DNA of 64,000 nucleotides, taken from Coprinopsis marcescibilis (Eukaryota > Basidiomycota > Agaricomycetes > Agaricales > Psathyrellaceae). Shown here in pieces: positions 11,062 through 22,667 of the stretch. The position numbers and the translations under genes are program-made. How positions within the stretch are numbered: the first letter of the stretch is position 1; each line of letters begins with the position of its first letter. A model generated the notes under the pieces. It made no database searches. It was not told the DNA's origin and saw nothing but the letters and a program-made list of their open reading frames with translations. Location: NCBI GenBank assembly GCA_004369085.1, contig ML210149.1, positions 186,001 to 250,000 of the forward strand, read 5' to 3'.

Positions 11062-13047
11062 GATTGTTACGTTGCAGGAATGTAATGTATGAAGTGAAGT
11101 GGGCGTAGAGAAGGCGAATATAAGAGGTGGGACGAAAGAGGAGTTGGTTTGTCTGGGCACTCGCAAAGTATGAGGTATGAGACACTTGCGTGTCTCCAAC
11201 TTGCGTATCCACAGACATTCTATACGTCATACTGCGTCCCCGTAAATAGCTGGATTCGATTAGAATCGTTGGGGTATGAAACTTCGATTTAATTGGCCAT
11301 TCTGCACGTTACAAACTCTCGGAGTTGACGGAGAGCCTCGGCGCCTGTGGCCTTCAAATGACCATTGTGCATGAGAAGCGGAACCCCCTTCGTAGAGAAG
11401 CACTGCGTTTCGGGGTGTCAAGTCAGTAGTAGATGACTAGAGACTGGGCACCACCCGACTACAGTCATCCGTCGAGTCAAGCTCAGCTTATTACAAAGGA
11501 CGAGCGCTTCGTCAACAACGGCCTAACATAATGTGTCAATGGCCCCGAGTGCGCCAGGGCGCTCCCAGTGGCACCGCAATCACCGTCAGGACCATTTCAT
11601 CCATCCATTATATCATGCCGTTTCGAGACTTTTCGAAAAGAAATATCACATCTGAGGTATTTCGCATCCTTCTTCTTCGTGATGTTCCCGAGTCGCCCCC
11701 ATGAAAGATATTCTCTTCACTACCCGTCAGGCGCCCAAGTACCTCCCCACGAACAAACCTGATAGGGGCTAGTTCCCCTTTCGCTCGGAAGCGCTGATCG
11801 GAAGTAGGTGTCTATCTTTGGCACAACATAATTTTAGTCACTGCGTGTGCATGCAAAGCTGAGTGCTGCGATTGAGGGATTTTAGACGAGTCCCGTATCC
11901 AATATATCGTTATGGCTACGGAGGCCGTTGCTCACACAGTCCTCCCAGGCCAATATACCTAATTACAAGGATTCAGAACAAAACCAATAACACTCGGAGT
12001 CTCGGTAGCTTGGGAACGGGGCTTCTCGAGCACGTTATTGTAATCCTGGCAAAAAGTGTTCAGAGTAAAAACTCCAGGTGCAGTTACATTAAGCTTTAGG
12101 CACCACAAGGGTTCCTCCGCATATCTGGGGCGCGGAGAACACCACAGACTCCAAGGACCTGCATTGCAGATGACGGTAGAATGCTTCGCGAAGCTCCGCC
12201 TGCGCCTTCATTTCGCTCGGATGAAGCCTCCTACTCACCGCCCTGCGCACCACCATCGCGTCGTTATTGTCTCCACAGTGTCTCCAGTGCGGGACGGCAC
12301 CGGAGCAATCAAAAGCAAAAAATGCAAAATGGGTTTGAGAATGGACAATAAATGAAAAAACACCTTTTGAAGCATAGATTCCGTTAAAGCGCATGCTGCT
12401 CTTTGATACATATGTAATTGGCGTATTCCGTCAGAGACGACCCGGATGTGAATCGTCGTTCTTTTTGTCGTTCGCAGAAGTGAAATCAACGGTGATAGAC
12501 CCCCGACGTGATGATCCGACAGGTACATGAATTTGCGATCGACCAGTGGCCCACAGCAAAGTCCTCCACCAGAGACGAGAGAAGAGATTTCTGGAGTTTC
12601 CCAAAACTTCCTGACCCGTTATTACGCTGCTGTTAATTGATAGTGGGAAAAGAAGATGCCGACGAGTAGTGTAATGATTTGCAAGCCCCCTCCGCAGTAC
12701 TAGTGCGGCATGCCGATGTCAATGACTGGGTTTTGCAAGTATAGGAACAATAGCATGCTCGTTATCGTAAGTTCGTGAAGCAGACAAAATTGTAATGATA
12801 GCTCTCCATGATAGGGGCGTGAGCACCCCGAAGGATTCCGTAAGACCTCCATTCCCTGACGCTCCCTGACGTCGTCGAATCCACGACCGTATGCCAATGC
12901 TAAAAGTAGCCTATTCCGATGTCCCTTTGGAGAGATAAGCTAAGAAGCTTTAGCGGGGACGTCGATGTTCCTGACAGTTCCGACAAGTGGGAGAATGCAG
13001 GCATATGAAGCAAGTGGCCGAGTGTGGTACAGTCGACACCGTCTTAT

Positions 13048-13081
13048 CCCATAACGGTTGGGGGAAGCCCAAGGTTATGGG
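13048..13081. repeat. Imperfect inverted repeat
   Basis: CCCATAACGGTTGGG and CCCAAGGTTATGGG face each other across five bases. It lies 40 bp before the N gap, so the neighbourhood may be repetitive. Confidence 0.45.
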
Positions 13082-13121
13082 ATTTCACGGGGTATGGGTT
13101 CAGGAGGGGACTTCCGTAAAT

Positions 13122-13136
13122 NNNNNNNNNNNNNNN
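13122..13136. other. Assembly gap (15 N)
   Basis: Run of fifteen undetermined bases in otherwise non-coding sequence. Confidence 0.99.
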
Positions 13137-14113
13137 GTACTTAGGAGTGCAGAGGTATTGACCTCCACCAGAATAGAACTGTCTTTGAGACCCATAAGGG
13201 CGTCATCAGGGGTTCCTGCTGTCGCGCGTACCTATCAGATTGTGATTTGGAATCTGAGGTTATCGAAGCTTCCTACTTATGTAGAAGCTTCCCATCGGAC
13301 GAACGAGTCAGGTAACAATTTAAAGGTCGCATGATGAGCAAGAAGAAAGGAATAGACACATCAAGAGACATAGGCATTGGCGAATATGTTTTGCACCTTG
13401 TGAAGGTCGAGGGTTCGCAATCTTTAGGCCAAAACCAGGGAACCCTTTGTCGAGGTCGATAGAAAGGGCCAAAAGGAAAGCTTTGACGGGACAAGCAGAC
13501 AGCCAAAATGAGTCGAAACTGCCGCTTATGTGAGCTGATGGCGAAGCTCAAAACGGACACGAGTGATGGTCTGAAAAGGCAGTTCTGAACCAACGGCATG
13601 GCCCCCCGCCCAGTTTGAGGCTTCCGAGGCAAAGTATCGGTAATTTGCTGTGTACTGTACTCTTGAAATCTAACGAAGAGTCAGACCAGATCAGACCCGA
13701 CACCCTTGAAGCGATGCAGAAGGCGCAGAGTCACAAAAAAGGCTCGAAAGCGCGTGAAAATGCCGCGCAAACCGCCATTGCTCAAAGTACAAGGTACTGA
13801 AGGTTACGATGGCAATGGGACCAAGTGACGCAACAGAACTGAAGACTGCGAGGGAAGAACTTGATGAACGAACAAGACAAGACCCATTTTCAGGAATGAG
13901 CGCCTTAAAACGAGATCTACAAGCAGCTTGGGAGAGCGCATGGGATTGCCAAAATAGGGGTGGCCATAAACAAGTGGCCAAAAGGGGAAGGTGCTGAATC
14001 TCGATCACATTGTTCTGGATATGTGCTGTGGTACAAGTTATAAACGACGCTATGGATGACATCCAGAGATCACCCAACCGACTCAGTTCTTCTCTGTCGA
14101 CATCGTTTAAAAG

Positions 14114-15035
14114 ATGTTCCAAGTCGCCAGCCATCCTCCTTCCTTCAACATGCACGCACACGGACACCCCGCCAACATGTCCCACCCATCCCCGAGTGTC
14201 CAGCTTCCCCGTTCTCTCGCTCGCCCACCCTTCGCTGAGGTGTCGCGCGACGCAATCATGGCCGCTGCACCCGAGCTGGGCAGTGTGCCAGCCGAGTACA
14301 TTCGACGAGGTCTCCGACCCAAGGCCAACGAGTACGCATTGTCTCTATTGTCTCCATCCCACACACCGCTAACCTCACCCGTCAACTTTTAGAATGCTTG
14401 CAGGCATCGCTGGTATCCCGAGATCGGCATTGCCCACCTCCATTACCCGCTCCCATCTTCCATCGCTGATTCCAGTTGCTGTTACCCCCACTCATCCTCA
14501 GCCAACATATCCTACACATGCACTTGCAGTCTCCTCCTCGAAAACACCGTCAGGGAAAGACTCGCTCATGATCTTCCCGGTTCACTCGCTTGTTCTCGCA
14601 TCGCACTGTTCTTCGCTGCCCAGACTGCCCCAAGCCGTACAACCATCAGGAAACACCCTCAATCTCCCCGTGCTTCCCCTCGCTCTGCCATCGCCAGCAG
14701 CCTTCACAATCCTCCACCAGTTCATGTATCACCATCGCTTGGATGCGGTTCTGAAAGCCTTGTTCCCCCTTCCATCAGCCTTCCTGCACAACCTCTCGCA
14801 TCACACCGTGCAGTCCACACTGGCATCAGGCACTCTCCTCCACCAACTTTCCACCTACCTTTGTTCCTCGGCTTCCTCGAACCTCACAACTCTCACGACG
14901 CATGCTGCCCATGTAAAGGAGCTGTGGCAGGATATGGTCGCCCTCGGTCTCCACGACCCGGAACTCTGGGACACAATCGACCTCGCATGGGAAGTCGTCC
15001 TCGGAGCACTCAACCTCGCCGCTGCCCAGCGTTAA
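14114..15035 (+). CDS. clp1: Clp1-like protein (clampless1 family)
   Basis: Two exons (14114-14331 and 14393-15035) give 286 residues. Family features I recognise are the N-terminal segment with EVSRDAI and VPAEYIRRGL, the middle IFPVHSLVLASHCSSLP and LHQFMYHHRLDAVLKALFPLP, and the conserved C-terminal ELWQDMVALGLHDPELWD ... AWEVVLGALNLA. In Coprinopsis, Clp1 is required for clamp-cell formation downstream of the A mating-type homeodomain complex; Ustilago Clp1 acts in dikaryon proliferation. The protein has no catalytic motif and is thought to act as a nuclear regulator. It is isolated, with about 3 kb of apparently non-coding DNA on both sides, which would suit complex developmental control. 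Confidence 0.82.
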
Positions 15036-17721
15036 GAGCTCGTACAGTTTCTCTCCGCTCCGACAACCACACTTAGACTGCATCCAGACAAGATCCACCC
15101 AAAAGCCTTTCTCCACTGGAGCCATTACATCATCTACAGACACTTCACAACTCAGGACTCTCTTCAATCAAGTCTGCGCACATGGCTCGCAGCAAACACT
15201 GTATCAATATGACTCGGTAGACTATACCCATCGTGTAATGGGCGCCCGCTTGCACACCAACTGTATCTCTTCGTTCTCCTCTGGCCTTCTACACCCCCTT
15301 CGAACTTCGCTATACCCTGGCTCGGGTTTTTGGGTTTTCCGAACTGTTTTTGTATCCATCGCTTTCCAATTCGCTGTATTTTTATCGCTAGATTATTACA
15401 ACAAGCCTCGAGCTAATTTCCTGTGTCCCCATGTAGCATTAGTAACTTCCAATATAAACACAAAAAATCCAATTGTAAAACTGCTTGACAACTGCTATCT
15501 TTGAGGATCCCGTCTGTTTTTTGTCCCTCCATAGAGGCCGCCACTGGAGTCGGGTAAGCGGATCAGATGCGCTAGACACGCGAACCCGTGACCCTCCGGC
15601 GGTCGGGGCTCAAGAATTTGTCCCTTTCGCTCTCCCTCCTCCATGTCCCAATTACTTGCTCACGGATTCACGCCGACCGCATTGAATACAAAACACCGCA
15701 GACTATAGACCTCGGATCTATGACGGCATTTGTGTGCGGACCCGCCGCAAATTGCTTTCTGGCTTCTCGATGCACACCGTATCTGGTCAACATCCTGCCA
15801 AAATCCCTACAGTGCACCGGGTCTCGGCTGCCAACAGGCTCTTCACATAACCCCAACATAAGGCGGCTACGGAGCTACAGGAACTGGATAATCATCAGGA
15901 AGGCCGGGAGCGGAGAAACTTGAATCTGAAGCGAGCCTCCGCAGAACGCGTTTCTGTGTATTTGGTCTTTCGATCTCATCTGGTGTCGTCTTCGCGTACC
16001 CATCGAAACTCTCAAATCTACTTCACTTGCCACTGTTGACAAAGACGTCTACTCCCAGCCTGCAGGCCTTTTCGAACGTCGGGGTACCCACAGTAAGTCT
16101 ATCGACTGCGTTAAAAATACGAAGCTATACGGGGCTCTCTACCTCCCAGAGGCAAGCCCCGATAGCTCCCAAGGGCCTCCCTATCTTCCCCACCACATGT
16201 CCCATCTCATCTGCAATCGGACTCCTCCATCATCATCACGACCGTTATAAATGGCGGCGTTCTCCACCACGAAATGAGACTCTCGGAAGTGCAGCAACGA
16301 GTCATGCCAGGACGGGCAACAAGATCTAGGTGGTAATTCCAACATCTGGCAATGGTCCGTGGTGCTACGATCGCATTCAGGCAAAATTGGACCCTCAAAG
16401 TTCCAAAATGCCCAACTTCAATCTGCCCTCGCAAATGCGCTGGGTTGATCGAAGCCTTCGGGGGCATGAAACATGGCCAATCACGGCCAGTGGCCTCCTG
16501 ACTGCAAGGTAATCACATCCGCGACTTTCGACCCCCTTTTCATTGTTCAAAGCAAGTCCAAAACGAATGCGTACCAAGGAACCTTATCACAACCTTTCCC
16601 TTTCCCACTCTCACTTCCCGCTCCCAATGCGTCTTTGGCATTAGCAATCCGGCCGTCCACCCCCAGCTCTGTTTGACATTCCAGATGCAAGCACCCTGCT
16701 GCAGTAAGTTGCCCTTCTAGCCAGCCTGATCTATGAACCGCACGATCGAGCTGAGATAGCCGTGTTCGCTATTGTTGTTGATGTTGTTGTTGATATCTCT
16801 TATCAACGCCAGCAGTGTCACAAGACCTCATATCCCTCAATATAGCCTCCCATCCTCCCATTGCTGGTCGAGCAACGAGGGTATCGCGAGGCGTTCAATG
16901 CCACTGCGTCCCTTGTTTTCGCCTCGACCACGGCAGGGGAAGTGAGTACCAACGATCCTTATCCGGGTATCATGAAGTGAGTAAAGGGACATTCACCCTC
17001 CTATCCGCAGCACTCGTGACGAATCTTCTGACGGTCATCCATAGATCCCATGTAGATGAACATGGAGACATACTATATTAAAAGTCCTCTTCTTGACGCC
17101 CATTGTGGAGCTCGACCCTGGGCTCATTCATATGGATATGAGACTGGGTTAACAACTCTCACTTGCTCACGCGCTCAGCTCCGCCAAAGGACCACGCTAG
17201 TCCCCAAATCAGACTCATATTCCCCGACCACATCGCACTATCCCGGAGATACAGACCTACATTTCCTCAAAGCTATGCACATACCCAGCGACGCCCCCGG
17301 ATACACGCACACATGGAACGGCTTTTAGAGGATGTCGTGTGCACATACACATACGGCGAGTAGCTCCGAAATTTCTCTCAAGTTCAAGTCCACGGGGATC
17401 CGTTGGGTATACTGCGTCATTCTTGTTTGCTTCTCTTTGAGGGGCCGGATGCTCCCAGAATCCACACCTCATGTTCCTACTGTCGCGGAATTGCGCCCTT
17501 GGCGGGCCGTATGGTAGTACTTCTTGCCTCCCCTGAGCGAGTAGACATCAGATGCTCTAGACACCGACTGGATGACAATTATCCGAGCAATAGCAATAGT
17601 TCCTCCAATCCAATAATTATGCATTCGATATACATAGTATCAATGCCAAAATACATATTACATCTCCACCTAGATCATCCGCTACACCAATGTCCGAATC
17701 CCACCATGATATTTTCAACAA
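15036..17721. other. Gene-poor stretch, about 2.7 kb
   Basis: Downstream of clp1 and downstream of the P450 gene. Many short open frames, none with splice-consistent conserved protein sequence. AT-rich 3' flank near 15350-15480; a TTG-rich tract is listed separately. Confidence 0.5.
16772..16793. repeat. TTG trinucleotide microsatellite, interrupted
   Basis: TTGTTG ... ATG ... TTGTTGTTGA tract in non-coding sequence. Confidence 0.6.
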
Positions 17722-19881
17722 TCAGTCCTGACCATTGATAAGCTCAACCGCCTGTGATGATCGAGGTATAATCGAGCATTTGAACTGTAACGGATGGCTG
17801 CAGTCAAAAAGGTTAGTCTCAACTGCAACCTTAACACAACCTTCGCACTCCTCTCGGAGTCAGAGCTCACCTAATTGTCCCAGAAGTCTGTCCGACAGGA
17901 GGCTCCACGACCCTCCCGTCCTCGGTGTGTTTAGTGACATTGAAGACGGAGAGAACCATCGCAGCGGAAATGAACACTGAAGCATCTGCCAATACCCGTC
18001 CTAAACCAATGCGAGGGCTGTCAGCCAACCTAGCGAATAGAAGAGACTGTGCTACGGACCTGGGCATATTCTGTGTTAAGGAGGCGAAATAACAGCCGTC
18101 AGTATCGCACACCGAGTGTACATACGAAAACTCACCTTCTCCCAAAGCCAAAGCACACATTGCGTGGATCAGGCTCGGCGTCGGGACCAAGGAAGCGCTC
18201 GGGTCTGAATTCCATAGGTTCATTGTACACCCTGGGGTCGTGCAAGAGATACCTGGAGTAGGAACCTGTTAATTTACTGTTGTAACAAAACTGCACTCCA
18301 GGCGCCTACTCACCACACGTTCGGAATAACAAGCGATCCTTTTGGAATTAGATACCCATTATGGATATCATCTTCCATGACACGATGTGGGACCCCTGAA
18401 TTATTCATGGTCAGCAGATGGCTAATGCAGCATTCAAATATATCTGTACCAGTTGGGGTTACGGCGTGCCAGCGTAATAGCTCCAACGCAAAAGCATTGA
18501 CGTACGGAAGGTTTTCGCGATCCGCACAAGTCGGTAAGCGGGTCTGCCCAACAACCTGGTCAATCTCTGCCTGAGCCTTCGCCTGAACCTCTGGGAAGAG
18601 AGAGAGGACCAAGAACAGAGCGGTGATAGAAGCAACAGTCTGCACGGGTCTACATGAGACGAAGTGATAAAACTTGCTGCTACCGAAACTTACTGTATCC
18701 GCTCCTCCGGAGTAGAGTGACGCGGAAGACCATTTGATGTCAAACTCCCGACTTTTCGTGAGATCCGGTTCGCTCAGAAGCTCAGATGTAAACGAGGGCT
18801 CCGCGGTCCCGGATGTCTAACATGCCAGAACGTTAGTGAGGACCTTGACGATGAACGAGTAAATGACGCACCATCTGATCCTTGACATATTGATAGGGCC
18901 CTTCAGCCATTTGATCGAGCGTCTTTGCCCATGTCTTTGCTGTAGATTTGAATCCCGCCCCCGGAAACCAGTCCGGAACGTGTTTAACTGGAGTCCACCA
19001 TAAGCAATCATCTGAGCTGGAGAGAAGAAGACCTACGAGGTGGGATGAGATTTACAAGGAATCCACCTGGTGCCGTTGAGAGGGAGAATTGTTCAGTTGC
19101 TTCATCCGCAATCGTGATGAAGGGATCGCTATCCGCTTTGACTCTGTACCCGTGGGATATCCTGAGAATTATTGCACCTGCAGTACTAGTTAGGGGAGGT
19201 TAGTATTTATGTACCAACATATGGAGCTTTAGATAGTGGCTTACTGCCGAACGTGCCGCGAGAATTCTTCCGGGCTCCTCAGCAGCGCTCTCAAGAAGTT
19301 GTGGGTTTCTTCTTCTTCAAGGTAGTGAAACTTGTCCATGGAAGAATGGGTCCCAATGACTTGGTGGAACATCTTGCGGAAGCTGCGAAACCTGTCGCCG
19401 TAAGGAACCAGTACCAAGGTATTTTTCCATCCGACCAGTTCGCCTCCCATTTCCATGACCGGGCGATCCGAGTGAATGGAACTCTTCTTTTCCAGCAGCT
19501 CTACCGCTACATTCGCAGAGTTCAAAATCACGATATTCTGTCCAAATATCGAGACAGAGACCATGTCGCCTGCACGAATAGTATAAGCAGACTGAGCGCC
19601 GAGCGGAAGATGACATAAAAAAGGCACGACGAACCCCATCTGCGCCCCCATTCAGCAAATGTGAGCCATTCCTGTGATGTGGGCATGTCGAGAACATTCC
19701 CTAGTAATGGTAACTTCTTTGGACCTGGGGGTAGGGGGATCGAGCGACTGCGAAGGAGCAGTTGTCGTGTAAGGTATAGGATTGCAGCAACCACAGCACA
19801 ATCCAGCAGAATAAAGGCGGCTCTACTCGCTGATGAGCCATAGAGAGCTGCGAACGTGGTAAAGACGAATTCTGACGCCAT
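17722..19881 (-). CDS. Cytochrome P450 monooxygenase (class-E, O-methylsterigmatocystin-oxidoreductase-like)
   Basis: Multi-exon gene with all P450 landmarks. N-terminal membrane anchor ([17 protein letters not shown]), proline hinge [13 protein letters not shown], helix-C region ([14 protein letters not shown]), an intact central part ([27 protein letters not shown]), I-helix SGGADT, K-helix ELLR (ExxR), PERF, and heme loop GFGRRICPGR with the Cys ligand. Two introns interrupt the heme region. The last exon ends at 17722 with [11 protein letters not shown]. This is an ER-anchored oxidase of the large basidiomycete family often annotated as O-methylsterigmatocystin oxidoreductase; the substrate is unknown and no backbone-synthesis gene is nearby. 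It is not closely related to the P450 pair at 43-52 kb. Confidence 0.92.
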
Positions 19882-21020
19882 CGCGGTTCTGTGAAGACCT
19901 GAATAGGTGGAATGTAGGCATACGGGTGTATTGGAGTCTCTTTATATATACCTTTCAGATTCCCGCTTAGTGCAGTGATATGTGTGCTCGCGCCGTCGCC
20001 GCCGAAAAGATGAGACCGGAATTCCTTATGTCCTCGGACATGTCCCAATGTTAGCTAAAGGCCAACACCCCAGAACTATCCTGGCTGTCTACCGTGGGGA
20101 ATAGTCCACTGACATTGACTCCGACCATGATCAGGCTAGGATAGGGTCAGCACAAGAGTGCATCGCGTCAGGGCGGCGTATCGGCCGCAATATGGGGGGC
20201 GAAGTAGGCCTCCATTATCGAGCGTCAGCTGAGGCGAACTGGCATTGGGGCAAGGCCTAACGCGGTACGATCAAAAACGGGTCCATCAAGACACTTGTAA
20301 GTATAATAGCTCGCAGGACAGTGGCAGCAGATCGATCGTACCTTGTGACCTTCATACTACATACGCTGACGAGATTTTGTTATGCCGCGAAAACGCTATC
20401 ATCGGGAGCTGACAAGAATGAAATGATGGAGACATCGCCCCATAGCATTGGGATCTAGCTGGATATGGTGCGAACGATAACTTGCTTTTAGCTCGCCGAG
20501 GCTGAGATTTGTCACGAATCAAACAAGGCGCCAAACAAAAAGCGCGCCTCGGGCGCTTATCAAAAATCAATTTGAAACTTCGCATTGTTCGCCACTGCTT
20601 CATCGATAGCAGACTCAAAAGACACACATTTGGAGATTTCAGTTGGAAAAGTGTCCAGAGCCCATCCTTCTAGACATAATGCAACGCAATAACGAACATA
20701 TAACGTCTGCCAGTGGCAGTCGAGACTCCTTTCAAACCCATCATTGTGCAATTTGCTTTTCTGAAAGAAAAAACAGTTGCCTCTGACGACGTTCGGCTTA
20801 GAAACAGTAGCAACACTAACCTTTGTTATTGCTGTCTCTGTTGCCGACTGCCTCACTGCTCGAGACATTCTGGAATTCTGGAACATTCCATGACTCGGAA
20901 TTTACCGTGACGTAACCCACCCAATTTAAATGCTTAAGAGCCGGCGCTCCTGCCTTTGATCACACTTTCCTCACTCGACATTTTAGCGCCTGCCCTCTAC
21001 ATCCAATAAAGCTGACAGAA
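19882..21020. other. Intergenic between divergent P450 and cyclophilin-40 genes
   Basis: Bidirectional upstream region of about 1.1 kb. No coding exon recognised. Confidence 0.5.
19941..19950 (-). promoter_or_regulatory. TATA box of the P450 gene
   Basis: TATATATAAA on the minus strand, 60 bp before the ATG at 19881. Confidence 0.5.
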
Positions 21021-22514
21021 ATGGCTTCAGATCGACCCATTGTGTACTTTGATATCAAGATTGGCGGCCAGGCCGCAGGACGTGTCGTCTTTTCGCTCTA
21101 TTCAGACCTCGTACCGAAGACGGCAGAGAATTTCCGTACGTTTTGGTTGCCACAGCGAGAGCCACCCGCAGACAACTCAAAACACTAACAGGTGCACTGT
21201 GCACTGGGGAGCGTGGAGTCGGAAAATTAGGCGTGCCCCTGTCGTTCAAGGGATCCAAGTTCCATCGCGTTATCAAAGGGTAATGCTTCATCAGCCCCTT
21301 TGCCTCCCTCCACCATGACTGAAAACCCGTTGGACACAGATTTATGTGCCAAGGTGGCGACTTTACAGCTGGAAATGGTAAGTTGTCGTTATCGCACTTT
21401 GTGAGAAATACCTGATTCCCTATCGAAAGGCACTGGTGGCGAATCGATATACGGCGAGAAGTTCGACGATGAATCGTTCCCCGTGAATCATGTCAAACCA
21501 TTCCTGTTGTCAATGGTAGGTCATCTATTCAAGAAACATCTCCAAAGTCCTAGCTTATACTCTTTTCTAGGCAAACGCTGGGCCCAACACCAACGGATCT
21601 CAATTCTTCATTACAGTGGCAGCCACGCCACATCTGGACGGCAAGCACGTTGTTTTCGGTGAAGTTATCAAGGGCAAATCTGTCGGTGCGCCCAAACTCC
21701 CGCATTCTTCCAAAGCACCAGCAACTTAAACTTTTGCTATTAGTCCGCGCCATCGAGAACAACCCGACAGGACCAGGCGACGTCCCCATCCAACCCGTCG
21801 TCATCGAAAACGCCGGGCTCCTCTCAGCAGACGATCCATACCTCACCACGGAGACCACGCCGCAGTCCGTCGACGGCGACCCCTTCGAAGACTACCCCGA
21901 GGATGAAGACCGCGACACCAACGACGCCGCAGTCGTCCTCGGTTTCGCCAAAACCATTCGAGAAATCGGTAACCGCCTCTTCAAAGAAGGAAACTACCAA
22001 GGTGCCTTGAGCAAATACCAAAGTGAGTGTCCATAGCATGCTGCGGTGCCCCCCGTTACTCCACTAGCCCTGAGAAGCCCCTCGCTGATCGTTTCCCGCG
22101 TTGACAGAGGCTATACGGTATCTCGACATCCACCATCCTCTCGGCGACGACGCCTCCGAAGAGCTCAAGACAGGATACAAAGACCTTTTCACGCCCGTCC
22201 TCCTCAACTCCGCCCTCGCAGCAATCAAAACTGTACCCCAATCCTCTGCCAACTCGGCCATCGCAGTCACCAGCACCACCCGCGCCATTAACCAATTCGA
22301 CCTCAAACCCGCAGACAGGGCCAAGGCCTTTTACCGCCGTGGACTGGCCCGCAGACAGCTCAAGGACGAAGAAAAAGCCGAACAGGATCTCATTGAAGCT
22401 GCCAACCTCGCTCCAGAAGACTCTGCCATCGCCGCCGAACTGCAAAAGATCAAGCAGGCCGCGAAGGAGTTGCGTGATAAGGAGAAGAAGGCATATAAGC
22501 GGCTGTTCCTGTAG
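21021..22514 (+). CDS. cpr6: Cyclophilin 40 (peptidyl-prolyl cis-trans isomerase with TPR domain)
   Basis: Seven exons (21021-21135, 21192-21279, 21340-21377, 21430-21515, 21571-21685, 21744-22022, 22108-22514) give 375 residues, the usual Cyp40 length. Residues 1-175 are the cyclophilin domain: [60 protein letters not shown] and [12 protein letters not shown]. The C-terminal half carries TPR repeats ([33 protein letters not shown]) and ends in a charged calmodulin-type tail ([10 protein letters not shown]). Cyp40 is an Hsp90 co-chaperone whose TPR domain binds the MEEVD tail; in yeast the orthologues are Cpr6 and Cpr7. Starts ATGGCTTCAG after a pyrimidine-poor leader. Confidence 0.95.
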
Positions 22515-22667
22515 TCACAGTGTACGAAGCCACGGGGGGGGGAATGGGATTGTTGGTATTTAATAGCGCTATGGCATCTACGCGGAAGGTTGTTGTTATA
22601 GGTTCCAATTCAATATACATACACGAGCCCAAGGGTAATCCGTCACGAAACCATTAGGGAGATACTA

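Larger units (their letters stand above)
11062..14113. other. Gene-poor stretch, about 3 kb
   Basis: No exon chain with conserved protein features on either strand; open frames are short and overlap antisense. Holds the promoter of the 127-aa gene, an assembly gap, an imperfect inverted repeat, and the upstream region of the Clp1-like gene. Could be a regulatory region, long non-coding RNA or decayed sequence; I cannot decide. Confidence 0.5.

Noticed and set aside
17257..17472. Short open frames downstream of the P450 gene
   Set aside because: No splice-consistent conserved sequence; likely non-coding.
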